Shown: positions 1 to 8,453, numbered from the stretch's first letter. The stretch: 54,767 nt of DNA from an uncultured bacterium (GCA_905215965.1 CAJMSD010000014.1:1-54767); one strand, 5' to 3'. Program-made: numbers and translations. Notes: generated by a model from the letters alone, not told the origin.

Positions 1-96
1 CAGGTTGAAGCATAGCCTTCGTGTAACGAGCCAAAATGAGTGTCAATAAGAGTAAGTGGTTCTACCTTTCAATTATTCTTTCAAGGAGGATACTTT
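1..96 (+). mobile_element. 5' non-coding end of the IS110 element (partial)
   Basis: The 96 bases before the transposase have no gene. In IS110-type elements the non-coding DNA beside the transposase gene holds the left end and can encode the bridge RNA. Only part of it is inside the window, so neither the element end nor the RNA loops can be defined. The assignment rests on the adjacent gene. Confidence 0.4.
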
Positions 97-1299
97 ATGA
101 TTAGCGTAGGTATTGACATCTCAAAGGACAAAAGTACGGTTTGTATGCTTCGACCTTATGGTGAAGTCGTGGAAGCTCCGTATAACATTGAACACACCGA
201 ACAGGCTTTAAACGCTTTAATTGAGCGTATCAAATCATTCGATGAGGACGTTAAAGTCGTTCTGGAAGCTACCGGCGGCTATCATCAGGTTGTTGTTACA
301 AAGCTGCTTTCAGCAGGTATTTTTACCGTTGTTGTAAATCCTTACATAATGAAAAAATACTGCGCAGCAGCTTTGAGAAAAGCGAAAACCGACAAAATCG
401 ATTCTACCCGTATCGCAAACTACGGCATAGATCATTGGTTTTCGATGGCTGCATATTGTCCGCCCGATGAAATCTATGCAGAGCTGAAGCTGCTCGGCAG
501 GCAATACGACCAGTATGTTCGGCTCAAGATTAGCTGCAAAATTCAGCTTGCAAATCTTCTTGACTGCGTTATGCCCGGGATCAAAACAATACTGCAAGGT
601 ACTGTTCCTGCGTACAGCACTAAGGACAAGCTTTGCGACTTTGTCGAGAAATATTGGCACTATGACAACATCAAAAAGATGAGCGAAAAGCGGTTTGTTG
701 AGGACTACGGGAAATGGGCTAAGAAAAAGGGATACCGTTTCAACGAAAGTCAAGCGATAGCGATATATCAGCTTTCGAAGAACAATATCCCAACCCTTAA
801 ATCCAGTACCCCATCTACCAAAATGCTGGTACTGCAAGCGGTGAAATCGGTAAGAGATGCCGAACTCACCTTATCCTTAATTATATCACAAATGCAGGAA
901 ATTGCAAGTACCTTGCCGGAGTATTCTGTGGTAAGGGAGATGAAAGGTGTTGGAGATGTCCTTTCTGTCCGCTTAATTGCCGAAATCGGAGATGTCAGAC
1001 GGTTTAATAACGGCAGCGCTCTTGTAGCCTTTGCTGGTATTGACGCTCCGCCTTATGAATCGGGCAAATTCGTTGGTACTAAGCGAAACATTTCAAAACG
1101 TGGTTCTTCTACACTCAGAAAAATTGGTTATGAGATTATGCACAGTCTCAAAGTTGCAAAACCCACCGAGGACTCTGCGGTATATGATTTCATCATCAAG
1201 AAAGAAACCGAGGGTAAGCCTAAGCGTGTTGCCAAAATCGCAGGTCTTAATAAATTCCTGCGCATCTATTACGCAAGAGTGATGGAGATTTATTGCTGA
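97..1299 (+). CDS. IS110-family transposase (400 aa)
   Basis: This is the DEDD/serine recombinase of an IS110-type insertion sequence, which moves a circular intermediate guided by an element-encoded bridge RNA. The N-terminal RuvC-like half shows VGIDISKDK (first Asp), VVLEATGG (Glu) and KTDKIDS (the paired Asp residues). The C-terminal Transposase_20 half shows MKGVGDVLSVRLIAEIGD, then FAGIDAPPYESG and SKRGSSTLRK, which carries the candidate catalytic serine. About 400 aa is normal for the family. I chose the ATG at 97 because AAGGAGG lies 9 nt upstream; the upstream in-frame ATG at 40 has no such site. The gene runs opposite to the conjugation genes beside it and looks intact. Confidence 0.93.
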   Translation: MISVGIDISKDKSTVCMLRPYGEVVEAPYNIEHTEQALNALIERIKSFDEDVKVVLEATGGYHQVVVTKLLSAGIFTVVVNPYIMKKYCAAALRKAKTDKIDSTRIANYGIDHWFSMAAYCPPDEIYAELKLLGRQYDQYVRLKISCKIQLANLLDCVMPGIKTILQGTVPAYSTKDKLCDFVEKYWHYDNIKKMSEKRFVEDYGKWAKKKGYRFNESQAIAIYQLSKNNIPTLKSSTPSTKMLVLQAVKSVRDAELTLSLIISQMQEIASTLPEYSVVREMKGVGDVLSVRLIAEIGDVRRFNNGSALVAFAGIDAPPYESGKFVGTKRNISKRGSSTLRKIGYEIMHSLKVAKPTEDSAVYDFIIKKETEGKPKRVAKIAGLNKFLRIYYARVMEIYC

Positions 1300-1328
1300 T
1301 TGCACAAATTCTTACTTATATCCTTACA

Positions 1329-1360
1329 AGCTGAAAAAACCATTGTTTTTCGGCTTTGTT
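1329..1360 (+). terminator. Terminator-like hairpin after the IS110 transposase
   Basis: AGCTGAAAAA (1329-1338) pairs with TTTTTCGGCT (1346-1355) through ten pairs including one G-U, followed by a T-rich stretch. It lies 30 nt after the transposase stop codon. Confidence 0.5.
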
Positions 1361-1398
1361 GTTATGCCATTTTATTTGCCGAAAAATATTTTATTTTT

Positions 1399-1436
1399 TT
1401 CAGAAAAAGGCTTGACAAACAGTAACAGGTTTGTCG
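1399..1436 (+). repeat. Stray copy of the TTTCAGAAAAGG-nn-TTGACA repeat
   Basis: This copy (TTGACA at 1412-1417) matches the repeat unit found several times inside the gene at 9305-9853. Read on the minus strand, it would encode FVKPFSEKN followed by FFGK and a stop, which resembles the peptide repeats of that protein. No convincing start codon precedes it, so it may be a gene remnant or a DNA-level repeat. Confidence 0.5.
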
Positions 1437-1454
1437 AACAGTTCAATATGTACT

Positions 1455-1490
1455 GCCGTATTCGGAGAAATCCGAGTACGGCTTTTCTTA
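1455..1490 (+). terminator. Rho-independent terminator, rightward
   Basis: GCCGTATTCGGA (1455-1466) pairs with TCCGAGTACGGC (1471-1482) over a GAAA loop with one G-U pair, and is followed by TTTTCTT. The T-tract is on the + strand, so it stops transcripts coming from the IS110 side before they run antisense into the conjugation genes. Confidence 0.7.
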
Positions 1491-1598
1491 TTCCTCACTA
1501 TCGGCTTCGTTCAGATGATTGACCTGAAGCAGACACATTGTAAATATGCCTACTGTACCGCCAAACATTGCTCCACCGAGAAAAATCAGCCAACCCAT
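1488..1598 (-). CDS. Small membrane protein, DUF3789-like (36 aa)
   Basis: This is a 36-residue protein with one predicted hydrophobic helix (MGWLIFLGGAMFGGTVGIF), then TMCLLQVNHLNEADSEE. The pattern of a short helix with GGTVGxFTMCL resembles the DUF3789 peptides common in conjugative transposons of Firmicutes. Its ATG overlaps the stop codon of the 52-aa gene upstream by one base (TAATG), so the two are probably translationally coupled. No biochemical role is known to me. The start is chosen from the coupling; the longer in-frame version starting at 1673 would lie inside the neighbour and is unlikely. Confidence 0.65.
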   Translation of the reverse strand: MGWLIFLGGAMFGGTVGIFTMCLLQVNHLNEADSEE

Positions 1599-1756
1599 TA
1601 CTTCGTATCCCAAGCGGATGCAGGGTAAGGGATTTCGGCAGCAGGCTTCTTCTTGTTCTTGATTGCAAGGCAAATCGCCGTTACTCCTGCACCTACCGCC
1701 GCAATTACGCCTGCTGTGATACCGATAATCTTAATGGTCTTTTTCTTCATCTTCAT
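1598..1756 (-). CDS. Short single-helix membrane protein (52 aa)
   Basis: This short gene reads MKMKKKTIKIIGITAGVIAA and continues through AVGAGVTAICLAIKN to a lysine patch and the tail PYPASAWDTK. It has a lysine-rich N terminus, one glycine/alanine-rich transmembrane helix and a basic cytoplasmic stretch. AGGAGG lies 6 nt upstream of the ATG. That ATG overlaps the TAA of virB4 by one base, and its own TAA overlaps the next ATG by one base, so three genes are chained by TAATG junctions. I do not recognise the family. The coupling implies a role in, or co-expression with, the conjugation channel. Confidence 0.7.
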   Translation of the reverse strand: MKMKKKTIKIIGITAGVIAAVGAGVTAICLAIKNKKKPAAEIPYPASAWDTK

Positions 1757-4146
1757 TAGTTTTCCTCCTGTTCTTCGGGTTTTGTGGTCATAATCTTGTA
1801 GAGCTGTGTGTCCTTCGGGAACTTATCGACAAAGGGAATAATGACATTCCCGTAGAAGATAAGTCCTTCACCCGCACCGCTGTTCGTTACATACGAAAGC
1901 TGATGAGGGGAAATGTTAAGCTGCTTTGCGAGTATCTGTCGGTCGCCACCAGCCTGATTGAGCATATAGATGAAGTCTGAGTTTTCAAAGATATTCTCAA
2001 TTTCACGGCTTGCAAGCAAGTCCTTGACGTTCTGTGTAAGTCCAGTAGGAATACCGCCCCATTTTCTGAAACGCTTCCAGATTTCGCAGGAATACGCCGC
2101 TGTCTGCTCCTCTTTGAGAAGAAGGTGGAACTCGTCGATATAGTAACGAGTTGACTTGTGTTCGGCACGGTTGACCGTTACTCTGTTCCATACGCAGTCC
2201 TGAACGACAAGCATACCGATTTTTTTGAGCTGTTTGCCAAGCTCCTTGATGTCGAAACAGATAAGACGGTTGTTCATATCAACATTGGTACGATGATTGA
2301 ATACATTGAGAGAGCCTGTTACATACATTTCAAGTGCTGTCGCAATTCTCTGTGCTTCAGGCTCGTTCTGTTTCAGCATAAGGTCGTACAAATCCTGCAA
2401 GATAGGCATTTCAGCCGTATCGGGATTTGCAAGGTAATCACGATAAACCATTCTCACACAACGGTCGATAATGGTCTTCTCGATAGGTTCAAGTCCGTTC
2501 TTACCTCCGACAATCAGCTCACAAAGGGAGAGGATAAAGTCTGCCTTTAATGCAATAGGATTTTCGTCCTCGGAGTAGTTGAGGTTGATGTCAAGAGGAT
2601 TGATATACTGCGTTGAGGTAGGCGAAATCTTGACAACCTGACCGTTAAGACGGTTTACAAGCGGATAATACTCGGCTTCGGGGTCGCAGATGATAATATC
2701 ATCTGTTGTGGTAAGGAAAGCGTTTGTAATCTCACGTTTTGCGGAGAACGACTTACCACTACCCGGTGTACCGAGAATAAGACCGTTCGGATTTTTAAGC
2801 TGCTTACGGTCGCACAAAATCATATTGTTTGAAAGTGCGTTAAGACCGTAGTAGAGAGCTTCACCGCCCTGAAAAAGCTCCTGAGTAGTAAACGGAACGA
2901 AAATCGCGGTGCTTGATGTGGTAAGTCCACGCTTGATTTCGATTTCGTTCACACCGATAGGAACACAAGCCATAATGCCATCTTCCTGCTGATAGTCAAG
3001 GCGTTTGAGCTGACAGTTGTACTTCTGTGCGATACCCTGTTCTTGAAAGATGATATTGTCGAGCTTTCTTTTGGTGTCGGCTGTATTCATAATGAGAATT
3101 GTAGCCATAAAAAGACGCTCGTTTCGGCTCTGCAAGTCATTAAGCAGACTCTTTGCTTCCTTGCCGAAGGTGTTAATGTCCGACGGCATAATGTCAATGT
3201 CGTAACCGTTTCTGAAAGCCTTTTTCTGTTCTTCCATCTTCATCTTGTCAAGGTCGGTAATCTTGCTCTTAACCATTTTTACCGCCTTGTTCTGGTCGAT
3301 AGACTGAATGTGAATACTGAGCGTGATGTTATGCTCAATGTTCAGAAAATCGGCAAGCATACGGTCTGACATTTCAGAAGCCATAATGTTGATGAATGAA
3401 ACTGCTCCGTACTTTCCACTCATACGGAAACTGTTGCCCTTTGAGAAATCAAAGGACGAGGGAGCGATAAAGTCCTTGACGGAAAGACCTGACTTCGGGA
3501 GTATATCCCAAGAGAAACGAAACTTCTCTCTACCGTCAGGATTAAAGCTACGATGAAGCACAGCAAGACGTTCAGCTCCGTTCATAGACTGAGCGAGCAC
3601 GCCCATAGTCTTGAAGTTGTTAAGAATATCAGCTTCAATACGTTCAAGCTTCGGCTTTGCTTCTTTCAGGGACTTTTCCTTGACTCCGAATGTGATATAC
3701 TTTGTCTTGACAAGTCCGTTATTACCCTTTGCAAGCTGATTTTTCAGCATTTCGGTGTATTCCTGACGAATATCGTTGAATTCGTCGTCCTGACCGTCAA
3801 TTTCAAGCTGGCTGTGAAATTCCTCAACATCGGCTACCTGATTGAGAAAGGAAAGCTGAACATTGATGGAACTGTCAAAATAATTGAGGAAGTCGCAGTA
3901 ATTCTCGAAAATTGCTGTCTTGTCCTCATTCTGTGCAAGCTGATAGTTAATGTCGAAGAACTGAACTGTCTTGGTGTAGTAGTTATCGTCCACCTTGCAG
4001 ATACCGTCCTTGAACATCTGCTTGAAAGGAATTGACTGCTGTGCTGTAACGGGAACTTTGCCATTCCCGTTAGGACGAGCCTTTTTCACAGCAGCGTCAA
4101 TCTGCTTTTTCTGCTTGCCCGATACATTCTTAATTATCTTCGACAA
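1756..4146 (-). CDS. VirB4-type conjugation ATPase (796 aa)
   Basis: This is the inner-membrane-associated ATPase that energises a type IV secretion channel. About 450 residues in, the Walker A motif GLILGTPGSGKSFSAKRE is clear, followed by DDIIICDPEAEY (Walker B-like) and the late motif RYYIDEFHLLL. A TQNVKDLL segment near the C terminus is typical of VirB4/TraC proteins of Gram-positive elements. The length is normal. The start is a TTG at 4146 preceded by AAGGAGG; it lies 17 nt inside the 3' end of the PrgI gene, so the two are translationally coupled. The order PrgI then VirB4 matches conjugative elements of the Tn1549/CTn type. Confidence 0.93.
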   Translation of the reverse strand: MSKIIKNVSGKQKKQIDAAVKKARPNGNGKVPVTAQQSIPFKQMFKDGICKVDDNYYTKTVQFFDINYQLAQNEDKTAIFENYCDFLNYFDSSINVQLSFLNQVADVEEFHSQLEIDGQDDEFNDIRQEYTEMLKNQLAKGNNGLVKTKYITFGVKEKSLKEAKPKLERIEADILNNFKTMGVLAQSMNGAERLAVLHRSFNPDGREKFRFSWDILPKSGLSVKDFIAPSSFDFSKGNSFRMSGKYGAVSFINIMASEMSDRMLADFLNIEHNITLSIHIQSIDQNKAVKMVKSKITDLDKMKMEEQKKAFRNGYDIDIMPSDINTFGKEAKSLLNDLQSRNERLFMATILIMNTADTKRKLDNIIFQEQGIAQKYNCQLKRLDYQQEDGIMACVPIGVNEIEIKRGLTTSSTAIFVPFTTQELFQGGEALYYGLNALSNNMILCDRKQLKNPNGLILGTPGSGKSFSAKREITNAFLTTTDDIIICDPEAEYYPLVNRLNGQVVKISPTSTQYINPLDINLNYSEDENPIALKADFILSLCELIVGGKNGLEPIEKTIIDRCVRMVYRDYLANPDTAEMPILQDLYDLMLKQNEPEAQRIATALEMYVTGSLNVFNHRTNVDMNNRLICFDIKELGKQLKKIGMLVVQDCVWNRVTVNRAEHKSTRYYIDEFHLLLKEEQTAAYSCEIWKRFRKWGGIPTGLTQNVKDLLASREIENIFENSDFIYMLNQAGGDRQILAKQLNISPHQLSYVTNSGAGEGLIFYGNVIIPFVDKFPKDTQLYKIMTTKPEEQEEN

Positions 4147-4498
4147 TGCTTTTTACCTCCTTTTCTAAGTCATACTGCTTTTCGGCATACTCATAGATGT
4201 TTTCTGTCTTGTATGGGCGTATTTTTGGGCGGAGAAAACGGCTTTTTATTACCGTTTTCACCACCTTTTCAAAGGGCAATCCGTTTTTCTCATACATTGC
4301 TGCAAGGAAAGAGGGCATTGCAACTACAATAAGCAGAAGCATTGCCCCCATATTACCAAGAGCTTCATTTGTAAGGAAATAGGTCGGAACTGCTGTTGCC
4401 GCTGCTATCGAAAAGCAGATTAACTGTCTTTTTGTAAGATTGAAAGCGACCTTTGTCTTAATCTTCGCAAGGTCTTTCGGAACCTGAACATACGGCAT
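4130..4498 (-). CDS. PrgI-family, VirB3-like conjugation protein (122 aa)
   Basis: This is a small membrane component of the mating channel. It begins MPYVQVPKDLAKIKTKVAFN, followed by two adjacent hydrophobic helices (about residues 26-65) and a basic cytoplasmic tail with FLRPKIRPYKTENIYE. This N terminus and the RPYKTEN tail are typical of PrgI. PrgI and VirB4 genes are normally adjacent, as here. GGAGG lies before the ATG at 4498, and the start falls 41 nt inside the upstream unknown gene. Confidence 0.85.
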   Translation of the reverse strand: MPYVQVPKDLAKIKTKVAFNLTKRQLICFSIAAATAVPTYFLTNEALGNMGAMLLLIVVAMPSFLAAMYEKNGLPFEKVVKTVIKSRFLRPKIRPYKTENIYEYAEKQYDLEKEVKSIVEDN

Positions 4499-4865
4499 AC
4501 ATAAAATCCTCCATTAACTGCTTGTAGGCGGGGCTATCCTTTGGCATTTCCTCAACGAAACGATAGCGATACTTCTCGAAATCCGCTTCGATATCCACGC
4601 TTATTTCCATAATAATGTCGCTTGGAAACCATTCCGCAAGGAATTTCACTGCGTCGTTGAACTGGCAAGCCCTGAGTTCGGAAAGCTCGGTTGTTCCAAA
4701 AACCTCCTCAAAATTATCATCAAGGTCGTCGCAGCAGGAACGAAAAAGAACTCGGTATGAAAGGGAGTTCTTTCCGCCAAGCGCCGCTTCAATCGAAAGT
4801 TCAGCCAGCCTTGCAAGATAATCCTGCTGTTTCCTTGTGATTGTTTCGTTACATTTGTAAATCAT
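4458..4865 (-). CDS. Conserved-position protein of the conjugative element (135 aa), unknown function
   Basis: I do not recognise this protein. It is soluble and acidic, starts MIYKCNETITRKQQDYLARL, and is predicted to be largely helical with no membrane segment. It contains a CC pair in FRSCCDDLDDNFEE and the stretch EWFPSDIIMEISVDIEADFE. The ATG at 4865 is preceded by AAAGGA; the longer frame running upstream to 4946 enters the TrbL gene and lacks a ribosome site. It sits between the TrbL-like and PrgI genes and overlaps the latter by 41 nt, so it is part of the transfer operon. Confidence 0.6.
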   Translation of the reverse strand: MIYKCNETITRKQQDYLARLAELSIEAALGGKNSLSYRVLFRSCCDDLDDNFEEVFGTTELSELRACQFNDAVKFLAEWFPSDIIMEISVDIEADFEKYRYRFVEEMPKDSPAYKQLMEDFMYAVCSGSERPCED

Positions 4866-4881
4866 ATTGCATTTCCTTTCT

Positions 4882-5751
4882 TTAGTGAGCATTAAAAATT
4901 GACTTTGAAATTGATGATGTCTTAAACAGCGTGAGGCAGAGAACAATGGAATACATACCGATACGCATAAGCATTGAGTGTAGGTCAGAAACTATAAGAA
5001 TATCCTTTACTAACGCCGAATAAATGCCCACAATTACCATTATGAATAGTCCTTGAAAAGCAAGAGAAAGCAGGCTTCTGATATAGTTCGTGCCGATATT
5101 TCCCCATTCACGATTGGTCATAGTGGCAAAGGGGATAGGAGCAACAGAACAATACAGATAAATCTCAATCATTCTGTTGATAAGAACGACGGAAACAAGT
5201 ATTGCTATCGCCTTAACGGCAAGACTGACAACAGCCGCTTCGAGCATTAGGGAAATCAGTTCTCCCGTTCCCATAGCGTCGAGTGAGTCCCTGAACTGAA
5301 TATAAATGCTCGTTACATCGACATAGGTGTCGTTGGTAATTGATACCGCCGCCTGATTGACAATCCATTGACCTACGTCGAATATCGCCATTGTTATCTC
5401 AAACGTATGGGAAAGAAGCATAACTGCAACGCAGGATTTGAACACATACTTGAAAAACATAAAGGTATCAATGTCGTGCATATTGTTCTTTTCGGTAATC
5501 ATCGTTATCAGTTCGTAGCAAAGCACAAACGTGATGATTAACCCTGCAATCGGTATTACCACATTTTTCGATAGGTTTTGTATCATTGTGAAGATACTGC
5601 CGTTCCACTGAGAGGGTGTAAGCCCCACCTGACTTGCTATATCGCCGGTAGCTGCATTGGCATCATCAAATATTCCGATAAACATTCCACCGCAGACGTC
5701 AACGAAAAAGTCGTGTATGGCATCGCCAATGGATTGCAAAATATCGTCCAT
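4882..5751 (-). CDS. TrbL/VirB6-like polytopic conjugation protein (289 aa)
   Basis: This is a channel-forming membrane protein of the type IV secretion system. The N-terminal third is soluble (MDDILQSIGDAIHDFFVD, amphipathic). It is followed by about five or six hydrophobic segments, including VVIPIAGLIITFVLCYELI, a helix in AVVSLAVKAIAILVSVVLI and a final IVLCLTLFKTSSISKS. The motif YCSVAPIPFATMTN before the last helices is characteristic of the TrbL/CD0411-like family in Firmicutes elements. The start at 5751 is preceded by AAGGTGG. A hairpin between it and the Maff2 gene may reduce downstream expression. Confidence 0.82.
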   Translation of the reverse strand: MDDILQSIGDAIHDFFVDVCGGMFIGIFDDANAATGDIASQVGLTPSQWNGSIFTMIQNLSKNVVIPIAGLIITFVLCYELITMITEKNNMHDIDTFMFFKYVFKSCVAVMLLSHTFEITMAIFDVGQWIVNQAAVSITNDTYVDVTSIYIQFRDSLDAMGTGELISLMLEAAVVSLAVKAIAILVSVVLINRMIEIYLYCSVAPIPFATMTNREWGNIGTNYIRSLLSLAFQGLFIMVIVGIYSALVKDILIVSDLHSMLMRIGMYSIVLCLTLFKTSSISKSIFNAH

Positions 5752-5776
5752 TACATACCACCTTTCTTATTTAATA

Positions 5777-5806
5777 GCAAAAGCCTGCCGTTTCGGGCAG
5801 GCTTCC
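5777..5806 (-). terminator. Intercistronic hairpin between Maff2 and TrbL-like genes
   Basis: AAGCCTGCC (5781-5789) pairs with GGCAGGCTT (5796-5804). Read leftward, the hairpin is followed by TTTTGCTATT. It sits within the operon, so it may be a partial terminator or mRNA-stabilising stem that leaves the abundant Maff2 message separate. Confidence 0.5.
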
Positions 5807-5827
5807 GCTTTTTGCCGAGCTGTTGGA

Positions 5828-6043
5828 TTAACCGAAAAGACCGGAAAGAAGGGGTACAAGTGTGATACCGATAAGGGCAACGCCACCGCCAGCCATAAGC
5901 TGCTTCATACCCTGTGACTTAGCACCGGGGTTATCGTTACCGTAGCCTTCGAGAAGGTTGATTACGCCCCATACGCCAAGACCGGCACCGAGAGCGATTA
6001 CGAGTGTCTGAAGTACTTCAACAGCAGAGTTAAAAAATTCCAT
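5828..6043 (-). CDS. Maff2-family small membrane protein (71 aa)
   Basis: This 71-residue protein has two hydrophobic helices: the first around TLVIALGAGLGVWGVINLL, the second around MAGGGVALIGITLVPLLSG. They are joined by a short polar loop (GYGNDNPGAKSQGMKQ). The loop with NPGAKSQG and the twin glycine-rich helices are the signature of Maff2 proteins, which resemble VirB2/TrbC pilin-like subunits in Gram-positive conjugative elements. AAGGAG lies before the ATG. It lies between the VirD4 and TrbL-like genes, its usual position. Confidence 0.85.
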   Translation of the reverse strand: MEFFNSAVEVLQTLVIALGAGLGVWGVINLLEGYGNDNPGAKSQGMKQLMAGGGVALIGITLVPLLSGLFG

Positions 6044-6109
6044 AATTAAAATTCTCCTTTAAATTAAAATAGTTTTGATTGTTGTTTGGACACAAAAATA
6101 GCCGTCTGA

Positions 6110-7897
6110 TTATTCATCAGCGGCTTTCGTGTCATCTTCAATTGTTTCCGAACAGTCGTAAACCTCAACAACTGTATTCGGTTTTACTGTGAGCTTATGC
6201 GACAGATACTTTTCTACATTGAAAAGATTTCTTTCGTCAGCGTCGGAGGTCAGAGCGAATTTTGGATGCTTCGTTAAATCGTACTTATTACTGAGAAAAG
6301 GTCTCACGCCTCTAAGCTGCAAAATACACTTACTGCCGTCCATTACGCTGAGTTCGTCCATCGACATAAGTTCTTTGCCTGTTTTCTGATAATTCAGGGA
6401 GTGCGAGGTTTCTTTGCCCCTGCTTTCACCAGTGTTATACAGGTCAATGGTTTCCTTTCCGAGGATTTCGGAAATTTCTTTCAGAGTGGTCTTTTCCTTA
6501 CCACCGAGAAAGAGTGTTGTATCGCAGTTGCCCACGATTGTATCCGCATTATCCTTGTAAATCGCCTTTAACTGACTTTGTGCCTGCAAGATGATTGAAG
6601 CTGAAATTTCTCTGCTTCGTATCGTTGCTATGAGTTTGTCGAATTTTGGTATTTGTCCGATATTCGCAAACTCATCGAGTATAAAGCGAACGTGAACAGG
6701 GAGTCTGCCGCCGTATTTATCGTCGGCTTTGTCACACAACAGATTGAAAAGCTGAGTGTACATTATGGCTACGATAAAGTTAAAAGTATCATCGGTATCC
6801 GAGATTATGACAAAAAGTGCCGTCTTTTTATCGCCCAACGTATCAAGCTCAAGTTCATCATCTTCTGTTAATTCACGCAACTCCGCGATGTCAAAAGGTG
6901 CAAGTCTTGCACCACAGGAAATGAGGATTGATTTTGCGGTCTTTCCCGCCGCCAGTTTGTACTTCTTGTACTGCCTTACGGCAAAATGCTCAGGGTTTTC
7001 CTGTTCAAGCTCCTTAAACAGTTTATCAATCGGATTTTCAAAGCTCTCGTCATCTTCTCGTGCTTCACTGGCATTTATCATCTCAATGAGAGTATTCAGA
7101 TTTTTCTCATCATCGGGAGCCTCGTACCAGATATATCCGATAAGAGCCGAGTAGTAAAGTCTTTCAGCCTTTACCCAGAAATCCTCACCGCTTTGATTGC
7201 CTTCGCCTTTTGTATTGGCGATAATCGTGTTTACGAGCTTCAGAATATCCTTTTCGGAACGGATATACGCAAGTGGATTGTAGTGCATTGACTTTTTGAA
7301 ATTGATAGTGTTAAGCACCTTGATTGCATATCCGCCCTCTTTCAGAGCCTTTCCGACCTCGTTCAGCACCGTTCCTTTCGGGTCGGTTACCACATAGGAG
7401 CTGTGCATTTGAAGCAAGTTCGGTTTTACATAAAATCGGGTTTTACCTGAGCCTGAACCACCGATTACAAGGATATTCTTGTTTCGTGCATACTTGGGTC
7501 CTGCCTTCGGTCTGCCGTCCATCGTCAGACGTTCCGTTTCGGTAAGAATGACGTTATCCTCAAACTTTTCAGCCATATATGGCTTAATATCTTCGGCATT
7601 ACCCCAACGGGCAGAGCCGTACTCACAGCCTTTACGGTATTTTTTAGCGTCCTTGCCCTTGATATAGATAGCGAGTTTTATGATTACACCGCCAGCGATA
7701 CCAATGAGAATATCAATGGGATTGAAGCTCGGCAAGGGATTTAGGAAAACCTCACCCAAGCTGTCCATACCGTTCATTATCTTGTCGCCAAGTTCTGTGC
7801 CTGCGGCACTTGTGAACGCCTGAGATACCTTGTTGAAGGCATATCCGAGGATAACAAAGGGCAGAACCTTCATTACTTTTTGCTTATTGAATTTCAT
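6110..7897 (-). CDS. VirD4/TraG-type coupling protein (595 aa)
   Basis: This is the DNA-pumping coupling ATPase that links the relaxosome to the mating channel. It has an N-terminal membrane segment region (about residues 10-80, including IDILIGIAGGVIIKLAIYI), then RKGCEYGSARWG, which is usual for the family. Walker A is VIGGSGSGKTRFYVKPN, followed by VVTDPKGT, and Walker B is FILDEFANIGQIP. SREISASIILQAQSQL is the conserved late motif. The ATG at 7897 overlaps the stop codon of pcfB by one base (TAATG). A stretch near the C terminus (SLNYQKTGKELMSMDEL) also fits TraG proteins. It appears intact. Confidence 0.94.
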   Translation of the reverse strand: MKFNKQKVMKVLPFVILGYAFNKVSQAFTSAAGTELGDKIMNGMDSLGEVFLNPLPSFNPIDILIGIAGGVIIKLAIYIKGKDAKKYRKGCEYGSARWGNAEDIKPYMAEKFEDNVILTETERLTMDGRPKAGPKYARNKNILVIGGSGSGKTRFYVKPNLLQMHSSYVVTDPKGTVLNEVGKALKEGGYAIKVLNTINFKKSMHYNPLAYIRSEKDILKLVNTIIANTKGEGNQSGEDFWVKAERLYYSALIGYIWYEAPDDEKNLNTLIEMINASEAREDDESFENPIDKLFKELEQENPEHFAVRQYKKYKLAAGKTAKSILISCGARLAPFDIAELRELTEDDELELDTLGDKKTALFVIISDTDDTFNFIVAIMYTQLFNLLCDKADDKYGGRLPVHVRFILDEFANIGQIPKFDKLIATIRSREISASIILQAQSQLKAIYKDNADTIVGNCDTTLFLGGKEKTTLKEISEILGKETIDLYNTGESRGKETSHSLNYQKTGKELMSMDELSVMDGSKCILQLRGVRPFLSNKYDLTKHPKFALTSDADERNLFNVEKYLSHKLTVKPNTVVEVYDCSETIEDDTKAADE

Positions 7898-8373
7898 TAC
7901 AGTTCTGCCTCCCGTGTCTTGTTTTTCTCTCTTGTACGCTCCTGAGCCTTTTGCTTAACCTGCTCACCGAGAGTTTTAAGCTTTGCCTTGATAGACGGCT
8001 TTTCCTTCTTTTTGAGTTCTTTTCCGAGAAAGTCCTTGAAAGCAGCGTTCATAACCTCTGCGTCTTTTGCCTTGAAAAAGATGAAGTATCTCGGCGGCTT
8101 TTCAGAGCCGTCCTTTTTGAGAGAGTAGTCGATACCGTACTTACGGGCGGTCTTGTTGAAGGATTTAATGTTCTGGTCGGTAACTTCAATATTCGTGAGC
8201 TTTTCGCCCTTTTGAATAAGGTGTTTTACCGATTGCTTACCTTTATAGACCTTCGGAGACTTGTTTTTCTGTGCCGAGAGATAGGCTCTTACAGCCGATT
8301 TCAGCACATTCGCCGTAACTTTGGTCGCCCTAACCGACAGCGACACGACTTTTTCGGAGTTCTGCTCCTGCAT
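7897..8373 (-). CDS. PcfB-like protein, DUF3801 (158 aa)
   Basis: This is a small soluble basic protein encoded directly before the coupling protein. Recognisable parts are LTNIEVTDQNIKSFNKTARK, YGIDYSLKKD and YFIFFKAKDAEVMNAAFKDF, followed by a lysine-rich, probably coiled-coil tail. This matches PcfB/DUF3801 proteins. In the enterococcal pCF10 system a protein of this type helps target the relaxosome to the coupling protein. AAAGGAGG precedes the ATG. Coupling to virD4 by TAATG agrees with stoichiometric expression. Confidence 0.85.
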   Translation of the reverse strand: MQEQNSEKVVSLSVRATKVTANVLKSAVRAYLSAQKNKSPKVYKGKQSVKHLIQKGEKLTNIEVTDQNIKSFNKTARKYGIDYSLKKDGSEKPPRYFIFFKAKDAEVMNAAFKDFLGKELKKKEKPSIKAKLKTLGEQVKQKAQERTREKNKTREAEL

Positions 8374-8453
8374 TACTGTCCTCCTTTCGGGTTATTTTTG
8401 TTCTTGCTAAGGAATTTTGAGTGGGAAACTCATAGTCTAACCTCCTTTTGGGT

